64,000 nucleotides of DNA from an uncultured Lachnospiraceae bacterium (GTDB lineage Bacteria > Bacillota > Clostridia > Lachnospirales > Lachnospiraceae): assembly GCA_910578795.1 (NCBI GenBank), contig CAJTSD010000018.1:1-64000 (forward strand). Direction: 5' to 3'. The position numbers were made by a program, and so were the translations under genes. Shown here one piece after another: positions 24,343 to 33,042 of this stretch (position 1 is its first letter; each line of letters opens with the position of its first letter). Below the pieces are notes generated by a model. That model was not told the DNA's origin. It worked only from the letters and a program-made list of their open reading frames with translations, and did no database searches.

Positions 24343-25506
24343 TTATGCCAAAAGACTTGTACCTTCAATACTGCCTGAAACGCCAAGATAATCAAGCACT
24401 GTCGCGGCAATATCCGCAAATGTATCGCGCGTACCGTAATTGACCGGCTTGATATTCTTTCCGTACATCAAAAGCGGCGTATGCTCCCTTGTATGGTCCG
24501 TCGTCTTTGTGTAAGCCGGATCACATCCATGGTCCGCCGTAATCATCAATACATCGTCATCCTTCATCTTTTCCATAATCAAAGGAAGCTTTTCATCAAA
24601 AAAGCCAAGCGCCTTTGCATAACCGTCCACGTCTCTTCTGTGTCCGTAAAGCATATCATAATCAACAAGGTTAATAAAACAGAGCCCTTCAAAATTCCGG
24701 TCAAGATATTCGATTGTGCGCTTTATTCCTTCTGCGTTTCCACTCGTGTATACAAAATCCGTAATACCCTTCCCCGCAAAAATATCATGAATCTTTCCCA
24801 CCGCAAGCACATCCTTGCCAGCTGCTTTTATCAAATCAAGCATTGTCGTGCGCGGCGGCAAAAGGGAATAGTCATGGCGGTGTGCCGTCCTTGTATAGTT
24901 GCCTGAAGTACCGACAAACGGTCTTGCGATCACACGTCCGACGCCGTGCTCTCCCTGCAGCAGTTCCCTTGCCTTTTTACAGTAATCATATAAGGTTTCC
25001 AAAGGGACAATCTCCTCGTGTGCCGCAATCTGGAATACACTGTCCGCCGACGTATAGACAATCAAATCCCCCGTCCTTACATGTTCATCGCCATAATCCT
25101 TTATCACTTCCGTACCTGAATATGTGCGGTTACAAAGCACGCCCCTGCCCGTAATCCTTGAAAACTCCTCCAGCACGTCCTTCGGAAAGCCGTTCGGATA
25201 GGTCGGAAGCGGCTTATCGGAAATCATTCCGGCAATCTCCCAATGCCCTATCGTGGTATCTTTTCCCTTTGATGCTTCGCGCATCCGTGCCACAGCTGCA
25301 AGAGGAGCATCCACTTGCGCTATATTTTTGCCCGTTACGCCTTCAATATTAAAAAGACCAAGCTTTTTCAGATTCGGCACATGAAAATATGCGCTTTCAG
25401 AAACCGACCCTATTGTGTTCGTACCCTGATCGCCATAATCCTTTGCATCCTCCATTTCTCCGATTCCAAAGCTGTCCAATACAATTAAAAAAACTCTTTT
25501 CTTCAT
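24343..25506 (-). CDS. deoB: phosphopentomutase
   Basis: Interconverts ribose/deoxyribose 1- and 5-phosphates for nucleoside salvage. A 387-residue alkaline-phosphatase-fold enzyme with Mn-binding residues in VLDSFGIGEMEDA, the catalytic-Thr region KGKDTTIGHWEIAG, GYAKALGFFDEKL and the C-terminal metal motifs TADHGCDPAYTKTTDHTREHTPLL. Start ATG 25506. A possible promoter lies at 25595-25623. Confidence 0.97.
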   Translation of the reverse strand: MKKRVFLIVLDSFGIGEMEDAKDYGDQGTNTIGSVSESAYFHVPNLKKLGLFNIEGVTGKNIAQVDAPLAAVARMREASKGKDTTIGHWEIAGMISDKPLPTYPNGFPKDVLEEFSRITGRGVLCNRTYSGTEVIKDYGDEHVRTGDLIVYTSADSVFQIAAHEEIVPLETLYDYCKKARELLQGEHGVGRVIARPFVGTSGNYTRTAHRHDYSLLPPRTTMLDLIKAAGKDVLAVGKIHDIFAGKGITDFVYTSGNAEGIKRTIEYLDRNFEGLCFINLVDYDMLYGHRRDVDGYAKALGFFDEKLPLIMEKMKDDDVLMITADHGCDPAYTKTTDHTREHTPLLMYGKNIKPVNYGTRDTFADIAATVLDYLGVSGSIEGTSLLA

Positions 25507-25594
25507 ATATAAAATCCCCCATTCCTGCCAAAACCTGCGAATTTCATGTGAATTTTGTCCCTACTTCCTCCATGCCGCATTTCTTTATTTTTTA

Positions 25595-25623
25595 AGAATA
25601 CCATATCTTGGTGAAAAAGGCAA
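25595..25623 (-). promoter_or_regulatory. candidate promoter of deoB-prfC
   Basis: On the minus strand TTGCCT (25618-25623), 17-bp spacer, TATTCT (25595-25600), about 90 bases upstream of deoB. Both boxes deviate from consensus, so this is a moderate call. Confidence 0.4.
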
Positions 25624-25823
25624 ACCGGATTAACGCTTCCTTATCGACACCTTACAACAAAAATCATCCGCCACATGTACAATATGACCAACATATGACG
25701 CTTTTCGGAAAAATAACTAGACAAAACAGACAATACATAGTATACTATACCCATATATATTACTTATTTGTCCTGAGCAAAAACATTATAGCAATTAAGA
25801 CTATTTAGTACCATATCATACGG

Positions 25824-25837
25824 ATACCGTACGGTAT
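25824..25837. promoter_or_regulatory. perfect 14-bp palindrome, operator candidate
   Basis: ATACCGTACGGTAT, a perfect palindrome embedded in CATACGGATACCGTACGGTATG, about 255 bases upstream of the chemoreceptor gene. It looks like a dimeric repressor site; no regulator is identified. Confidence 0.35.
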
Positions 25838-26092
25838 GTGAGAATGTGTAATTTATTTACCAAAAATCCCATACCATAGATACGTTCTGCGAAATCAACG
25901 TTTATTCCACTTGTATTCTTACTCGTTTCTGTGAAAGTACTGAACAGTTCCAGCCAGCCAGTCCGACTGCACAGAAGAAATAACAATATATTAGGGGGGA
26001 GATATAAAAAGCTTGTGTGTTTCATACATTCTGAAAGCATGAAGTTTTTTTGTCATCTCCGCGAAATACCACAAGAGTAAGGAGAACCAACT

Positions 26093-27805
26093 ATGTTAAA
26101 AAAATTGAACAATCTAAACATCCGAGACCGCTTAATCAGAGCTTTTATCACAATCGCATCTATCCTATCCGTCGTATCAGCTGTTATTTTGATTACCATG
26201 TTTGTCATGTCACGGCTCTATTCCGCTACTGTCGTTGACTATGGCTTTGCACAGGGCGATATCGGAAGGGCAATGGCACAGTTTGCCGATTCCCGTTCCG
26301 CAATGCGCGGCATTATTGGCTATGACGATCAGGAAGCCATTGATACCCTGCTGGCAAACCACGAAAATTATAAAAACGAATTTACGGCAGAATTTGACAA
26401 ACTGGCATCCGCAATGGTAACAAAGGAAAATAAGGCACTCTACCAGCAGGTGGCAGACAAGCTTGATGATTACTGGAGCTTTGAGGCGGAAATCATCAGT
26501 CAGGGCGCCACGACAGACAGAGAACAGTGTAAGATTGCACAGGACAAAGCGCTTGGCGAGCTTGCTCCGATGTACAATGATATTTATGACGACCTGACAC
26601 AGATTATGGAAGTCAAGGTAGACAAGGGCGAATCCATGTCCAATTTTCTCGCAGCACTTGTTATTATTCTGATTATCATTATTATTGTTATTATTGCCGT
26701 TTCCATTTTCTTTGCAATCTCTATGGGCAGGGGCATTGCAGACAGCATTGCAATACCGCTTGACAGCCTTAAAGAACGTTTAGTCACATTTGCAGAGGGC
26801 GATCTTGCTTCACCGTTTCCAACGGTTGAAACGAAGGACGAGCTTGCCGAAATGGTTGGCGTAACAACTATGATGGCATCTACATTACAGTTTATCATCA
26901 ACGATGTAGGCAATATCTTAAGAGAAATGGCAAATGCCGACTTTACCGTCACCAGCAAGGATAAGTCAAAATACTTAGGCGATTTTGAGCAGATTCTTGA
27001 TTCCATGACAGAATTAAAAAAGCAGATGGTCGAAACGTTACAGTCCATCAGCGAAGCATCCAACCAGGTATCCACAGGTGCAAACAACCTATCCGAAGCC
27101 TCACAGAGTCTTGCGGAGGGTGCAACCGATCAGGCAGGCGCCGTTGAGGAAATGCAGGCGACCATAACAACCATTTCCGACGATATCCGCATTACTGCCA
27201 ACAGCGCAGAGGAATCTTACAATCAGGCACGTACTTATTCCAATGAGGCAGACCGCAGCCGCGAGGAAATGAAGGCGATGATGGAAGCAATGTCAAGAAT
27301 CAATGACGCTTCCCAGCAGGTTGGAAACATTATTTCCGAAATTGAAGACATTGCCTCTCAGACAAACCTGCTTTCATTAAATGCTTCTATCGAAGCGGCA
27401 AGAGCCGGTGACGCAGGTAAGGGCTTTGCAGTTGTTGCGGACCAGATTCGTCAGCTCGCAGAACAAAGTGCACACTCTGCCGCAGAAACCAGAACCCTGA
27501 TTGAAACCTCGCTCAATGCAATTGCCGACGGAAGCAAGACAGTGGATGTTGTCAATGCCTCCATTGACCGCGTAGTAGAAGGAATCGAGCAAATTGCACA
27601 GTCATCAAAATCAATCAGCGAGATGTCAAATGATCAGGCAGAAGCAATGAAGCAGGCAGAGCTTGGTATCAACCAAATTTCCGAGGTCGTTCAGTCGAAC
27701 TCCGCGACAGCACAGGAATGCTCTGCAACAAGTGAAGAGTTGTCAGCACAGGCAATTACAATGGATTCACAGGTCAGCAGATTTAAGCTTCCTACGGACA
27801 TATAA
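26093..27805 (+). CDS. methyl-accepting chemotaxis protein
   Basis: A 570-residue chemoreceptor. TM1 spans about residues 16-42, followed by a roughly 140-residue four-helix-bundle-type sensor region (PMYNDIYDDLTQIMEVKVDKG near its end). TM2 (about 186-212) is an almost pure Ile/Val run. A HAMP domain (about 213-268) leads to the long cytoplasmic signalling coiled coil with the hairpin tip IEDIASQTNLLSLNASIEAAR, which contacts CheA/CheW. The N-terminal sensor is short and the ligand cannot be inferred. It stands alone with its own RBS (AAGGAG) and is followed by a strong bidirectional terminator. Confidence 0.95.
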   Translation: MLKKLNNLNIRDRLIRAFITIASILSVVSAVILITMFVMSRLYSATVVDYGFAQGDIGRAMAQFADSRSAMRGIIGYDDQEAIDTLLANHENYKNEFTAEFDKLASAMVTKENKALYQQVADKLDDYWSFEAEIISQGATTDREQCKIAQDKALGELAPMYNDIYDDLTQIMEVKVDKGESMSNFLAALVIILIIIIIVIIAVSIFFAISMGRGIADSIAIPLDSLKERLVTFAEGDLASPFPTVETKDELAEMVGVTTMMASTLQFIINDVGNILREMANADFTVTSKDKSKYLGDFEQILDSMTELKKQMVETLQSISEASNQVSTGANNLSEASQSLAEGATDQAGAVEEMQATITTISDDIRITANSAEESYNQARTYSNEADRSREEMKAMMEAMSRINDASQQVGNIISEIEDIASQTNLLSLNASIEAARAGDAGKGFAVVADQIRQLAEQSAHSAAETRTLIETSLNAIADGSKTVDVVNASIDRVVEGIEQIAQSSKSISEMSNDQAEAMKQAELGINQISEVVQSNSATAQECSATSEELSAQAITMDSQVSRFKLPTDI

Positions 27806-27832
27806 AATTTACAAAAGCAACGCAGCAGTCAC

Positions 27833-27873
27833 AAAAGGAGCTGCGCACAAATATCTGTGCGCAACTCCTTTTT
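27833..27873. terminator. bidirectional terminator between the chemoreceptor and spoIIIAH
   Basis: Long stem AAAAGGAGcTGCGCACA (27833-27849) / TGTGCGCAaCTCCTTTTT (27856-27873) with A-run and T-run on either side. It serves the plus-strand receptor gene and the minus-strand spoIIIA operon. Confidence 0.85.
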
Positions 27874-27889
27874 CTTTTCCCATATTGAT

Positions 27890-28705
27890 TTACTCCGCTC
27901 CGGATACTGTAATAATGATATTTTCCGGCGCAATCGACGTCTTCCTCTGCACAATGTCAATAATCTGTGCCGTCTGCGCATCCGTCAGGCTTGGAGCCTC
28001 AATCATCACATCAGCCACATCCCCGCTGATGCTTACAACCGTCTGCGTATATCCCTTCGCCTCCAAAAGAAGCTGCGCATCCGACTCTTTCTGTGCCGTT
28101 TCCGTAAGAACGATCATACTGTTAATTGCGTCCTGCTTTGCATCCTCCGTAAGTGTATCATTGTTGATAATCTCTAACAGCGTTTCCTTGTTCTGTGCCC
28201 TTGTCTGCTCCTTTAAAAGCTTTGCACCCGCAAGGGTAGAAACACCCGACGCACTTGTAAATACTGCCTCGCCAGGGATTTCCTGTTCAATCACATTTGC
28301 CTCGGCAGCATCTGTATTCGATGCAAGTACGCCATGTCCGTCCGTATCCTCCGACGCCATAAGTCCTGCCTCACCTTGCGTGACAGTGTCCATACCGCTG
28401 CTTAAATAATTTTCCGTAATACTTGCATCATCGCTGTCCAGGCTTAAAATATCCCCGTCGGTACCTGTAATCTGCGCATATTCCGAGTAATCGGAAATGG
28501 TTCCATCCGTATCTTCCCTGAGCGATATGGCATACATATCCTCGTCTGAAATCTCATATGTAAGCTCACTGCCGCTGCCGTCCACGGAGATAAAATCCTC
28601 CTCGCCAATTCGCGTGCCTGCAAAGTTTAAGTACCCTGCAACCGCTATCATTACCGCCAGCGCCGTAATCATAATCTGGTTTTTCCTTAATATTTTTTTC
28701 ACCAA
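27890..28705 (-). CDS. spoIIIAH: stage III sporulation protein AH
   Basis: Mother-cell protein whose extracellular domain binds forespore SpoIIQ across the septum to form the feeding channel and zipper for engulfment. 271 residues: TM helix at about 9-27 (KNQIMITALAVMIAVAGYLNF), a long Asp/Glu/Ser-rich linker, and the C-terminal YscJ/FliF-like ring-forming domain (QTRAQNKETLLEIINND...GYTQTVVSISGDVADVMI). It is the last gene of the spoIIIA operon. The acidic linker (about 30-150) is long compared with the B. subtilis protein. Confidence 0.95.
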   Translation of the reverse strand: MVKKILRKNQIMITALAVMIAVAGYLNFAGTRIGEEDFISVDGSGSELTYEISDEDMYAISLREDTDGTISDYSEYAQITGTDGDILSLDSDDASITENYLSSGMDTVTQGEAGLMASEDTDGHGVLASNTDAAEANVIEQEIPGEAVFTSASGVSTLAGAKLLKEQTRAQNKETLLEIINNDTLTEDAKQDAINSMIVLTETAQKESDAQLLLEAKGYTQTVVSISGDVADVMIEAPSLTDAQTAQIIDIVQRKTSIAPENIIITVSGAE

Positions 28706-28799
28706 ACCATATCCTTCCTTGTTTCTCTTTGCTATTTATATAGTATTCAACAGGCTGTGCCAATATACTTATTTTTTTATTGAATAATTGTGTAATCCC

Positions 28800-29354
28800 T
28801 CAATGGATTACTTCCACCTTATTTGCCTCAAGCCCGTATAGCGCCATAATCAGATGCACAAGCCTCACCCGGACCTCCTCATTTTCTGCTCCCTTTGCCA
28901 TTACTGCCACCCCATCAATCTGCGGACAGAGATAACGCTTTACAAAAGGCACCTCCTGACCATATTCATTGATTGTATACACCGTCTCCTCATTCTGTAT
29001 CTCCGCCCTGTTCTCATCATCCTTTTCCACCTGATACTCCCATGATGCCTTCATATATATAAGCGCCTTCACCTCACCCACTCCCGACACCCCAGACAAA
29101 AATTCTTCCAGCTCCGTTTCCATCATTTCCTTATACTCCTGCAGACTCATCTCCTCTGATATTGTTCTCATTTTCTCTTCCCGGTCGGTCTGCACGGCAG
29201 AGGGTTCACTTCGTTTTTTATAACTACTGTTATTATTCTTATCTACAGGCAGCAAAATTACAAAAATCAAAATTCCGCTCAGAAACAAAATAAGCATCAT
29301 CTCCTTATTTGGTCTTTGTCCGTTAAAAAGCTTATTCTTCATCCACCCCGGCAT
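28800..29354 (-). CDS. spoIIIAG: stage III sporulation protein AG
   Basis: A 184-residue protein with one TM helix (MMLILFLSGILIFVILLP, about 18-35), a basic linker and a C-terminal ring-building domain (EFLSGVSGVGEVKALIYMKASWE). SpoIIIAG forms a large oligomeric ring in the mother-cell to forespore channel. ATG at 29354, with GGAGGGG six bases upstream, is preferred over the open extension to 29375. It overlaps spoIIIAF by 23 bases. Confidence 0.94.
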   Translation of the reverse strand: MPGWMKNKLFNGQRPNKEMMLILFLSGILIFVILLPVDKNNNSSYKKRSEPSAVQTDREEKMRTISEEMSLQEYKEMMETELEEFLSGVSGVGEVKALIYMKASWEYQVEKDDENRAEIQNEETVYTINEYGQEVPFVKRYLCPQIDGVAVMAKGAENEEVRVRLVHLIMALYGLEANKVEVIH

Positions 29355-29706
29355 TTTCTTCCCCTCCCTCATCATTCATTTGATACTGCTCGTACGCATC
29401 CTGCACAATTTTCCCATTCCATATCTGATCCTTGTAATACGAGTTACTCTCCCTGATGCGCTCAATATCCGTCAATGCTCCCCACTCACGTTCAAACTCA
29501 TCATACACCTGCTGCGCTGACATCATACTGCTCTCAAGCTGTCCGACAAAAGAATAAATGATCCCACAGCACATGCACATTGTCAAAAAATATGAGAACA
29601 GTTTTAAATACCGATGATATACACTTCCTGCCGTAAGCTGTAAAAGACACTGGAAACATATAACCGTGTACACCAGCTTTCTGATTTCAAGTGTAAGCTG
29701 CTCCAT
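29332..29706 (-). CDS. spoIIIAF: stage III sporulation protein AF
   Basis: A 124-residue mother-cell membrane protein with two N-terminal TM helices (about 6-26 and 36-56) and a soluble Glu/Gln-rich tail. ATG 29706, preceded by AGGAGG at seven bases, starts the family-like MEQLTLEIRKLVYTVICFQCLLQL; the longer upstream frame is out of character. The 3' end overlaps spoIIIAG. Confidence 0.9.
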   Translation of the reverse strand: MEQLTLEIRKLVYTVICFQCLLQLTAGSVYHRYLKLFSYFLTMCMCCGIIYSFVGQLESSMMSAQQVYDEFEREWGALTDIERIRESNSYYKDQIWNGKIVQDAYEQYQMNDEGGEENAGVDEE

Positions 29707-29726
29707 TCCAAAACCTCCTGCTTCTT

Positions 29727-30794
29727 TCATAAAGTGCTGCTCGTCGCATTCGTAACAACTGCTATTGTTACAAAAAACAAGGTTGCTACCGTAATTAAAA
29801 GACGCAGCAGTAACATACTGGCATCCGAAATATATGTAACGCAATTTACCATCTGCTTTTCACCGCAGATGCTCCCCAGCGCTCCACTGACCCTGATAAT
29901 GGCAATAATCATAAAGGCTTTGATTACTGGCGCCGCAATCAGCAGCACCAGTATAACAAGAATCAGCGCCCCCAAACTGTTTTTTACTGCAATCGCGGAG
30001 GCAAGCGTCACACTTGAAACGGACTCCACAAGGTCGCCAATTCCAGGAATAGCACCTGCTGTTTTATGCAGTACCGCTGTGTTTGCCTTATCCATTACAG
30101 GTGTTATTATTATTTGAAGGATACTGCTGCCCGATAGCAGTACAATCATCCCTTTCATAATCCACTGCACGGTTTTTTTCATAATCTCCATAATCGCCTT
30201 AAAGCGTCCTTCCCCCCAAACACCTTCCACAACGCCAAGCATCACATAGCCTTCCACAATTGGCACAAGCGACGCTGCAATGATACCTTCAATCAGACAC
30301 AAAAAACCCAGCAAAAGCTTATAAAAAATCAGCGCCGTAAGTCCCGATCCCGCTGCGGCAATACAAATCATATATGCAGGAAGCATGATTTTCAGAAATT
30401 CGAGCATTCGCTCCATTGTCTCATTTACAATTGCAAGCACATCACGAAACGCATCGACAAGCACCAGCAGCTCACACAGGACAAAAAAAGTCCGTGCGGC
30501 ATGTGCTGCCCCGTCATTTTGAAACGCCTGCATAAACCCGCCCACTACCGCTGCCGCGATAAACAGTACTAAAATTGACACAAACAGGCTTTTCCAATCT
30601 GCTACCATCCCCATCACCGCATCCTTGAGATACTGCCAAAATAAATCCGGATCCAACACCCAGTTTCCCTTTAACACATCCTCCATAAAGCTCATGGAGC
30701 TGACACTTTTTTGCGGAAGCAGCTCTTTTAAAAGGTGGTCCACCATATCAAGATCGGGAAGAATATCCTTCCATAAATTAAGCTCCTCATTCAT
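29727..30794 (-). CDS. spoIIIAE: stage III sporulation protein AE
   Basis: A 355-residue polytopic membrane protein with about eight TM helices (for example LFVSILVLFIAAAVVGGF, GLTALIFYKLLLGFLCLIEG, SLGALILVILVLLIAAPVIKA and the C-terminal LLLRLLITVATLFFVTIAVV). A core GIGDLVESVSSVTLASAIAVKN is typical of the family. The B. subtilis protein has a cleavable signal peptide; here the ATG overlaps the spoIIIAD stop (ATGA) and the first ~65 residues are soluble, so none is visible. Confidence 0.95.
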   Translation of the reverse strand: MNEELNLWKDILPDLDMVDHLLKELLPQKSVSSMSFMEDVLKGNWVLDPDLFWQYLKDAVMGMVADWKSLFVSILVLFIAAAVVGGFMQAFQNDGAAHAARTFFVLCELLVLVDAFRDVLAIVNETMERMLEFLKIMLPAYMICIAAAGSGLTALIFYKLLLGFLCLIEGIIAASLVPIVEGYVMLGVVEGVWGEGRFKAIMEIMKKTVQWIMKGMIVLLSGSSILQIIITPVMDKANTAVLHKTAGAIPGIGDLVESVSSVTLASAIAVKNSLGALILVILVLLIAAPVIKAFMIIAIIRVSGALGSICGEKQMVNCVTYISDASMLLLRLLITVATLFFVTIAVVTNATSSTL

Positions 30795-31171
30795 CGCATT
30801 ATTTCCTCAAGCATTTCTATCATAATTTTAATCACAGGAAGTCCCGCCGCCATAATCGCTATTTTTCCAAAAAGCTCAATATGGTTTGCAAGCGCCGAAT
30901 GTCCCGCGTCCTTGCTGAGACTTGCCGCAAAATCACATACATATGTAATTCCCACAAGCTTTAATAGCAGTCTTACATAGGTTGTATTTTGGCTAATCAG
31001 CGCCTGAAAGCCCTCAAGCTCCTCGACAACTCCTTCAAGTACCAAGAGCACGCGTATTGCAATGAAAACTCCTACCAACATAATAATAAACGACGCATAC
31101 TCTGGCTTGTCTTTTTTAATCACCAAGGCAGCAAACAGTCCCGTTATTGCAAACACGCAGATTTGCAGCAT
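30791..31171 (-). CDS. spoIIIAD: stage III sporulation protein AD
   Basis: A 126-residue membrane protein with three to four TM helices and the conserved LVGITYVCDFAASLSKDAG and NHIELFGKIAIMAAGLPVIKIMIEML segments. ATG 31171 with GGAGG nine bases upstream is chosen over the TTG at 31180. It is translationally coupled to spoIIIAE. Confidence 0.94.
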   Translation of the reverse strand: MLQICVFAITGLFAALVIKKDKPEYASFIIMLVGVFIAIRVLLVLEGVVEELEGFQALISQNTTYVRLLLKLVGITYVCDFAASLSKDAGHSALANHIELFGKIAIMAAGLPVIKIMIEMLEEIMR

Positions 31172-31188
31172 ACCGCACAACCTCCACT

Positions 31189-31383
31189 TTATAACCCAAA
31201 CAAATCCTGTATCATGTTAAACAGCTCATAAATATACGGAACAATCCATGAAAGCACAAGTACAAGCCCTGCAAGGCTAATCAAGAACGCATGTTCTTCC
31301 CTTCCGCTATGCTTTAGCACTTGTCCTAAAATCGTGATTAAGATACCAACCGCAGCAATCTTAAATATCAGACTTACTTCCAT
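31189..31383 (-). CDS. spoIIIAC: stage III sporulation protein AC
   Basis: A 64-residue protein with two TM helices (FKIAAVGILITILGQVL and HAFLISLAGLVLVLSWIV) joined by the short conserved loop KHSGREE. The start is ATG 31383 with AGAGGAAGG upstream; the frame extension to 31401 is not needed. It lies between AB and AD. Confidence 0.93.
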   Translation of the reverse strand: MEVSLIFKIAAVGILITILGQVLKHSGREEHAFLISLAGLVLVLSWIVPYIYELFNMIQDLFGL

Positions 31384-31420
31384 CCTTCCTCTCCAATCCA
31401 CAATCCCTATTTAAAGGAAA

Positions 31421-31939
31421 TCATAAAAACAGTACAATGCACAGCACACCGGTAAGCGCACTCAATGCACTAATCAATCTGCTGTTTTCGCTCCTCTTCG
31501 CGCTTAAAACTGATATTCGTTCATCAAGCTCCCTCTCAAAGAGACGGAAATACTCAATCTGCATCTTGTCCCCCTCACAGCCAAAGCACGCTCCCATACG
31601 CTCCATATAACGCAGCGCCTCCTTCGGCAGCTCACTCTCCATAAGGCACTCCAAATTTCCACTCCAAATTTCCGCAAGCATTCGTCCGCTTCTTTCCTCA
31701 AGCTGCGCTGAAGTTCTTTCCAGAAATGCCGCATACGGTTCCCCCATACGCTCTGCCGCCATACTCAAAATCTCCGCCGCCGGTCTATGGAGATACGTAA
31801 TCTCGCCAATCACATAAAGCAGCAATTCCTTTTGCTTTTTTAAATGTGCAATCTCATTGCCCAGCTCCCCACACAATGCAAGTCCAAATCCTACCGCCCC
31901 TGTCATGACACAGGTCCCTGCAATAAGTTTCTGCCACAT
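31421..31939 (-). CDS. spoIIIAB: stage III sporulation protein AB
   Basis: A 172-residue protein with a TM helix at each end (LIAGTCVMTGAVGFGLALCG and ISALSALTGVLCIVLFL) and a helical middle, related to type II/IV secretion inner-membrane proteins of the GspF kind. ATG 31939 lies inside the 3' end of spoIIIAA (37-bp overlap), typical of this operon. Confidence 0.92.
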   Translation of the reverse strand: MWQKLIAGTCVMTGAVGFGLALCGELGNEIAHLKKQKELLLYVIGEITYLHRPAAEILSMAAERMGEPYAAFLERTSAQLEERSGRMLAEIWSGNLECLMESELPKEALRYMERMGACFGCEGDKMQIEYFRLFERELDERISVLSAKRSENSRLISALSALTGVLCIVLFL

Positions 31940-32838
31940 ATCCTCACTCCCTCCCGATTCCATATTTCAAAATACCGCAAATCCTTCTCGTCCGAAGAAA
32001 GTATTATAAACCGGTCAAAGATTTGAAGCATTATCAGTTCTTCCAATCTCTTGTTTTTCATCACATCCTCCAGCGAATTGCCATGCGCCGTTGCAAATAC
32101 CGCACATCCGCTCACGCCCGCATGAACAATTGCCGCCGCATCGCTGTCTTTTCCAATCTCATCTATCGCAATCACCCGTGGGGAAAATGTTCTCACAAGG
32201 ATAGCGATGCCATATCCCTTGTCACCGCCCGTAACCACATCCGTGCGCTCGCCGCAGTCCAATGTCGCGCTTCCCCTGTACGCTCCGGCAAGTTCTCCCC
32301 GCTCATCAATCACGCCTACACTGACTCCCCGAAACCCATATTCTCCGTTTGATACAATCCGGATCAAATCCCTAAGAAGTGTCGTTTTTCCCAACCCCGG
32401 CGGCGATATAATCAGCGTGTTAAGCGGCTGTCCCCTGCCGCCTGCATCCTGCAGGTATGGTGCCACTGTCCTGGCAATCCCCTTGCACGCATGCGCAATG
32501 CGGATATTGATATACCGGATATATTTTACAAGGTATCCTCCGTCCACCCGTGTCACCTCTCCTGTAATTCCTACACGGTGACCTCCCTCCACGGACAGGT
32601 AACCCTGCCTGCGCTCCTCATCATACGCATACACGGAATCATGGCACAGATAGCGGAAGATGTCCTCAAGCTCCCGCTCACCATACACAAAAGGAAGCGT
32701 TATCTCGTGCTCCGCAACCACCCTGACCTTTCTATCCACCCTGATTCTGATTTCCCTCACCGTTTCGCAATGCAAGCCAAGTGTTGTCCAATGATACCTT
32801 AACCGTTCCGGAAAAAAATCTGTCAGCTCCAAGCACAC
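31903..32838 (-). CDS. spoIIIAA: stage III sporulation protein AA (secretion-type ATPase)
   Basis: A 311-residue AAA+/secretion ATPase thought to power or assemble the SpoIIIA-SpoIIQ channel. Walker A is SPPGLGKTTLLRDLIR (about residues 148-163). The Walker B/Asp-box region is SPRVIAIDEIGKDSDAAAIVHA, followed by GCAVFATAHG. It is the first gene of the complete AA-AH operon, 40 bp downstream of a sigma-E-like promoter. Confidence 0.96.
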   Translation of the reverse strand: MCLELTDFFPERLRYHWTTLGLHCETVREIRIRVDRKVRVVAEHEITLPFVYGERELEDIFRYLCHDSVYAYDEERRQGYLSVEGGHRVGITGEVTRVDGGYLVKYIRYINIRIAHACKGIARTVAPYLQDAGGRGQPLNTLIISPPGLGKTTLLRDLIRIVSNGEYGFRGVSVGVIDERGELAGAYRGSATLDCGERTDVVTGGDKGYGIAILVRTFSPRVIAIDEIGKDSDAAAIVHAGVSGCAVFATAHGNSLEDVMKNKRLEELIMLQIFDRFIILSSDEKDLRYFEIWNREGVRICGRNLLQGPVS

Positions 32839-32877
32839 ACCACCTCTCCTGCACTTCCTAAAAAGTTACCTTATCTC

Positions 32878-32906
32878 AATATATGTCCACCTTTTTGAAA
32901 TATTAC
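32878..32906 (-). promoter_or_regulatory. sigma-E-like promoter of the spoIIIA operon
   Basis: On the minus strand GTAATATT (32899-32906), 13-bp spacer, CATATATT (32878-32885), close to the Bacillus sigma-E pattern (ATATT / CATACAnT). The spoIIIA operon is sigma-E-dependent in B. subtilis. The start codon lies about 40 bases downstream. Confidence 0.65.
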
Positions 32907-32912
32907 AAAAAA

Positions 32913-32995
32913 TCGAGCAGGGAAGATGCCTTCCCTGCTCGTCATACGCCCCATGCGCCACCTTGGCGGCATATTTCCTCTACATGGGGCTATAC
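32913..32995 (+). repeat. bipartite double-hairpin repeat, copy A
   Basis: Hairpin 1: cGAGCAGGGAAG atg CCTTCCCTGCTCg. Hairpin 2: outer arms GCCCCATG / CATGGGGC with inner arms GCCACC / GGCGGC. It has the same two-part architecture as copies at 38438-38523 (inverted) and 40506-40590. It lies between the spoIIIA promoter and pnp. Confidence 0.85.
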
Positions 32996-32997
32996 CA

Positions 32998-33026
32998 TAA
33001 AAAGGACAGTCCAAACAGACTGTCCT
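32998..33026 (-). terminator. pnp terminator
   Basis: Stem AGGACAGTC (33003-33011) / GACTGTCCT (33018-33026), followed on the minus strand by a T-run; 17 bases past the pnp stop. Confidence 0.85.
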
Positions 33027-33042
33027 AAAAATTATCTTTATT

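Larger units (their letters stand above)
25507..26092. other. intergenic region between deoB and the chemoreceptor gene
   Basis: A 586-bp A/T-rich gap between divergent genes. It contains the deoB promoter candidate, a 14-bp palindrome at 25824-25837 and the chemoreceptor RBS (TAAGGAGAACC, ending about six bases before ATG 26093). Short reading frames in it lack ribosome binding sites and family features. No sigma-28 promoter or known riboswitch was recognised. Confidence 0.5.

Noticed and set aside
25816..26040. 74-codon minus-strand ORF upstream of the chemoreceptor
   Set aside because: No RBS, no family features, and it overlaps the A/T-rich regulatory region.
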